6,327 bases of DNA, from positions 1 through 6,327 of the forward strand of contig JACRND010000108.1 in the NCBI GenBank assembly GCA_016234975.1, given 5' to 3'. Positions 4,824 to 6,327 of the stretch are shown here, piece by piece. Within the stretch, counting starts at the first letter, position 1. Each line of letters starts with the position of its first letter. Under the pieces are notes generated by a model. It was not told where the DNA came from. It was given only the letters and a program-made list of their open reading frames with translations, and did no database searches. The position numbers and the translations under genes are program-made. The stretch comes from Nitrosarchaeum sp. GTDB lineage: Archaea > Thermoproteota > Nitrososphaeria > Nitrososphaerales > Nitrosopumilaceae.

Positions 4824-6239
4824 ATGGGAAAAACACTTTTTGAAAAAATTTGGGATGCTCACATTGTCGTAGAAAAAGAAAACAGTCCCTCTTTGATCTA
4901 TATTGACAGGCATCTTGTTCATGAAGTAACTTCCCCACAAGCATTTGATGGACTTCGCATGAACAATAGACCAGTAAGAAGACCTGATCTTACCATTGCA
5001 ACAATGGATCATAACGTTCCAACAAATAATAGAACTCTTCCTATTTTGGACCAAACTTCTGCAGTTCAAATACAGACTCTGGAAAAAAATTGTAAAGACT
5101 TTGGAATCCAATTATTTGATATTAACAGTCCTAATCAAGGAATTGTTCATGTCATTGGGCCTCAATTAGGAATCACATTGCCTGGAAGTACTATTGTTTG
5201 TGGTGACAGTCATACTTCCACACATGGAGCTTTTGGGGCATTAGCATTTGGAATAGGAACCAGTGAAGTAGAACATGTTTTAGCATCACAAACGCTTTGG
5301 CTAGAAAAACCAAAACCTTTTGAAATCAGAGTAGAAGGTAAACGAAAGAATCCGCACGCTGTTACTGCAAAAGATATCATATTATCAATAATCAAAAATA
5401 TCGGTACTTCTGGTGGTAATGGCACCGTTATTGAGTACAGGGGTGAAGGTATAAGCGACCTTTCTATGGAACAAAGAATGACAATTTGTAATATGTCTAT
5501 TGAAGCAGGTGCACGCGCAGGTCTAATTGCACCTGATGAGAAAACCTTTGAATATCTTCGAGGTAGGAAATACACTCCAAAAAATTATGAATCTCTAGTT
5601 AATTATTGGAGAAATAATCTAAAAACAGATAGCGATGCAAAATTTGAAAAAAATTATACTTTGCATATTGATGATATAGCACCTCAAGTAAGCTGGGGTA
5701 CTAATCCTGGTATGACCTGTGATGTCACTGAATCTATTCCTTCTCCAGAAGATTTTTCCAAAGGTGATCAAAATCAAAAGAAAGGTGCTGAAAAAGCACT
5801 TGAATACATGGCACTTAAACCTGGAACTCCGATCATTGAAATCAAAATTGATAGAGTGTTTATTGGGTCATGTACAAATGCTCGGTTGGAGGATCTAATT
5901 GAAGCATCCAAAGTTGTTAAAGGAAGAAAATTATCTCCACATGTTAGAGCTATGGTGGTTCCAGGTTCTCAGATGGTAAAAAAACAAGCAGAAGAATTGG
6001 GTCTTGATAAAATATTCACAGACGCAAATTTTGAATGGAGAGAAGCAGGTTGCAGTATGTGTTTGGGGATGAATCCTGACATTTTATCTCCTGGCGAAAG
6101 ATGTGCAAGCACTTCTAATAGAAATTTTGAAGGTAGACAAGGAACTGGAGGAAGAACACATTTGGTGAGTCCAGTGATGGCGGCTGCAGCTGCTATCGAA
6201 GGTCATTTTGTAGATGTTAGAGATATGGATTTGAATTAA
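4824..6239 (+). CDS. leuC: 3-isopropylmalate dehydratase large subunit, bacterial type, 471 aa
   Basis: LeuC with LeuD converts 2-isopropylmalate to 3-isopropylmalate in leucine synthesis. The protein matches the enterobacterial-type LeuC from end to end: [15 protein letters not shown] at the start, [15 protein letters not shown] (27-41), ATMDHNVPT (59-67), a [20 protein letters not shown] stretch (126-145), WGTNPGM (291-297), [14 protein letters not shown] (345-358), [13 protein letters not shown] (407-419) and [12 protein letters not shown] (429-440). Cys350, Cys410 and Cys413 are the [4Fe-4S] ligands. The 471-aa length is typical. ATG at 4824 gives the canonical N-terminus; a TTG at 4779 lies inside the previous gene and would add a non-homologous tail. 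AGGA (4815-4818) overlaps the previous stop and sits 5 bases before the ATG. The gene is 7 bases behind the archaeal-type small subunit and 1 base before leuD. Its bacterial character suggests acquisition by an archaeal ancestor; base composition now matches the neighbours, so any transfer is old. Confidence 0.95.
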   Translation: MGKTLFEKIWDAHIVVEKENSPSLIYIDRHLVHEVTSPQAFDGLRMNNRPVRRPDLTIATMDHNVPTNNRTLPILDQTSAVQIQTLEKNCKDFGIQLFDINSPNQGIVHVIGPQLGITLPGSTIVCGDSHTSTHGAFGALAFGIGTSEVEHVLASQTLWLEKPKPFEIRVEGKRKNPHAVTAKDIILSIIKNIGTSGGNGTVIEYRGEGISDLSMEQRMTICNMSIEAGARAGLIAPDEKTFEYLRGRKYTPKNYESLVNYWRNNLKTDSDAKFEKNYTLHIDDIAPQVSWGTNPGMTCDVTESIPSPEDFSKGDQNQKKGAEKALEYMALKPGTPIIEIKIDRVFIGSCTNARLEDLIEASKVVKGRKLSPHVRAMVVPGSQMVKKQAEELGLDKIFTDANFEWREAGCSMCLGMNPDILSPGERCASTSNRNFEGRQGTGGRTHLVSPVMAAAAAIEGHFVDVRDMDLN

Positions 6240-6240
6240 A

Positions 6241-6327
6241 ATGCAGTCTTTTAAAAAAGTTAAAACTATCATCACTCCATTAGATAAGATAAATGTCGAT
6301 ACGGATCAAATTGTACCAAAACAATTC
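6241..6327 (+). CDS. leuD: 3-isopropylmalate dehydratase small subunit, bacterial type (5' part only)
   Basis: ATG at 6241 follows the leuC stop after a single base, and the frame stays open to the window end, giving 29 residues. They show the hallmark N-terminus of bacterial LeuD, FKKVKTIITPLDKINVDTDQ then IVPKQF, which differs from the archaeal-type small subunit upstream (no N-terminal beta-strand extension there, and PGQYL instead of PKQF). The remaining ~170 residues expected for this type lie outside the window. The one-base gap indicates translational coupling with leuC and formation of a dedicated LeuCD complex. Confidence 0.9.
   Translation, partial: MQSFKKVKTIITPLDKINVDTDQIVPKQF

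Noticed and set aside
1..6327. Checked for tRNA/rRNA genes, CRISPR repeats, insertion sequences, phage genes and toxin-antitoxin or defence modules.
   Set aside because: No cloverleaf, regular repeat array, transposase motif, terminal repeats or defence domain could be seen. The small unknown genes do not form a recognisable defence cluster.

Overview
The window looks like a piece of an AT-rich archaeal chromosome. The best guess is an ammonia-oxidising Nitrososphaerota/Thaumarchaeota lineage of the Nitrosopumilus type. The reasons are an archaeal cofE (coenzyme F420 biosynthesis), an archaeal-type leuC/leuD pair, TATA-box-like elements centred about 26-27 bases upstream of several start codons (the spacing expected for leaderless archaeal mRNAs), frequent TTG/GTG starts, AGA-rich arginine usage and a poly-T terminator without a hairpin. 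The taxonomic call is an inference from these traits; no search was run.

Left part (1-2163): the 3' tail of an unidentified plus-strand gene, followed by a perfect 9-bp inverted repeat. Then come four uncharacterised genes: an acidic soluble protein (+), a soluble protein that converges on it and overlaps it by 8 bases (-), a 108-aa protein with a Gly/Met-rich middle (+, divergent from the previous gene), and a 182-aa protein with one C-terminal membrane segment (-). I cannot assign a function to any of these.

Middle (2212-3062): cofE on the minus strand, encoding the F420-0:gamma-L-glutamate ligase. It is divided from a plus-strand operon by a 74-base divergent promoter region.

Right part (3063-6327, running off the end): a tightly packed operon of two complete hydro-lyase large/small subunit pairs from two different branches of the isopropylmalate isomerase family. 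The first pair is archaeal/HacA-like (423-aa large subunit, 161-aa small subunit, joined by a 4-base overlap). The second is bacterial-type (471-aa LeuC, then a LeuD cut by the window edge). Gaps are 7 bases or fewer. Both large subunits keep three cysteines at the expected [4Fe-4S] positions. The second pair is a convincing leucine-pathway 3-isopropylmalate dehydratase. The first pair differs at several diagnostic positions (GSCTG instead of GSCTN, TCGACC instead of TCGPCL, and YLKV in the small-subunit substrate loop). It may therefore act on another substrate, such as homocitrate/homoaconitate, citramalate or something else. This co-transcribed archaeal-plus-bacterial isomerase set is the most interesting thing in the window.
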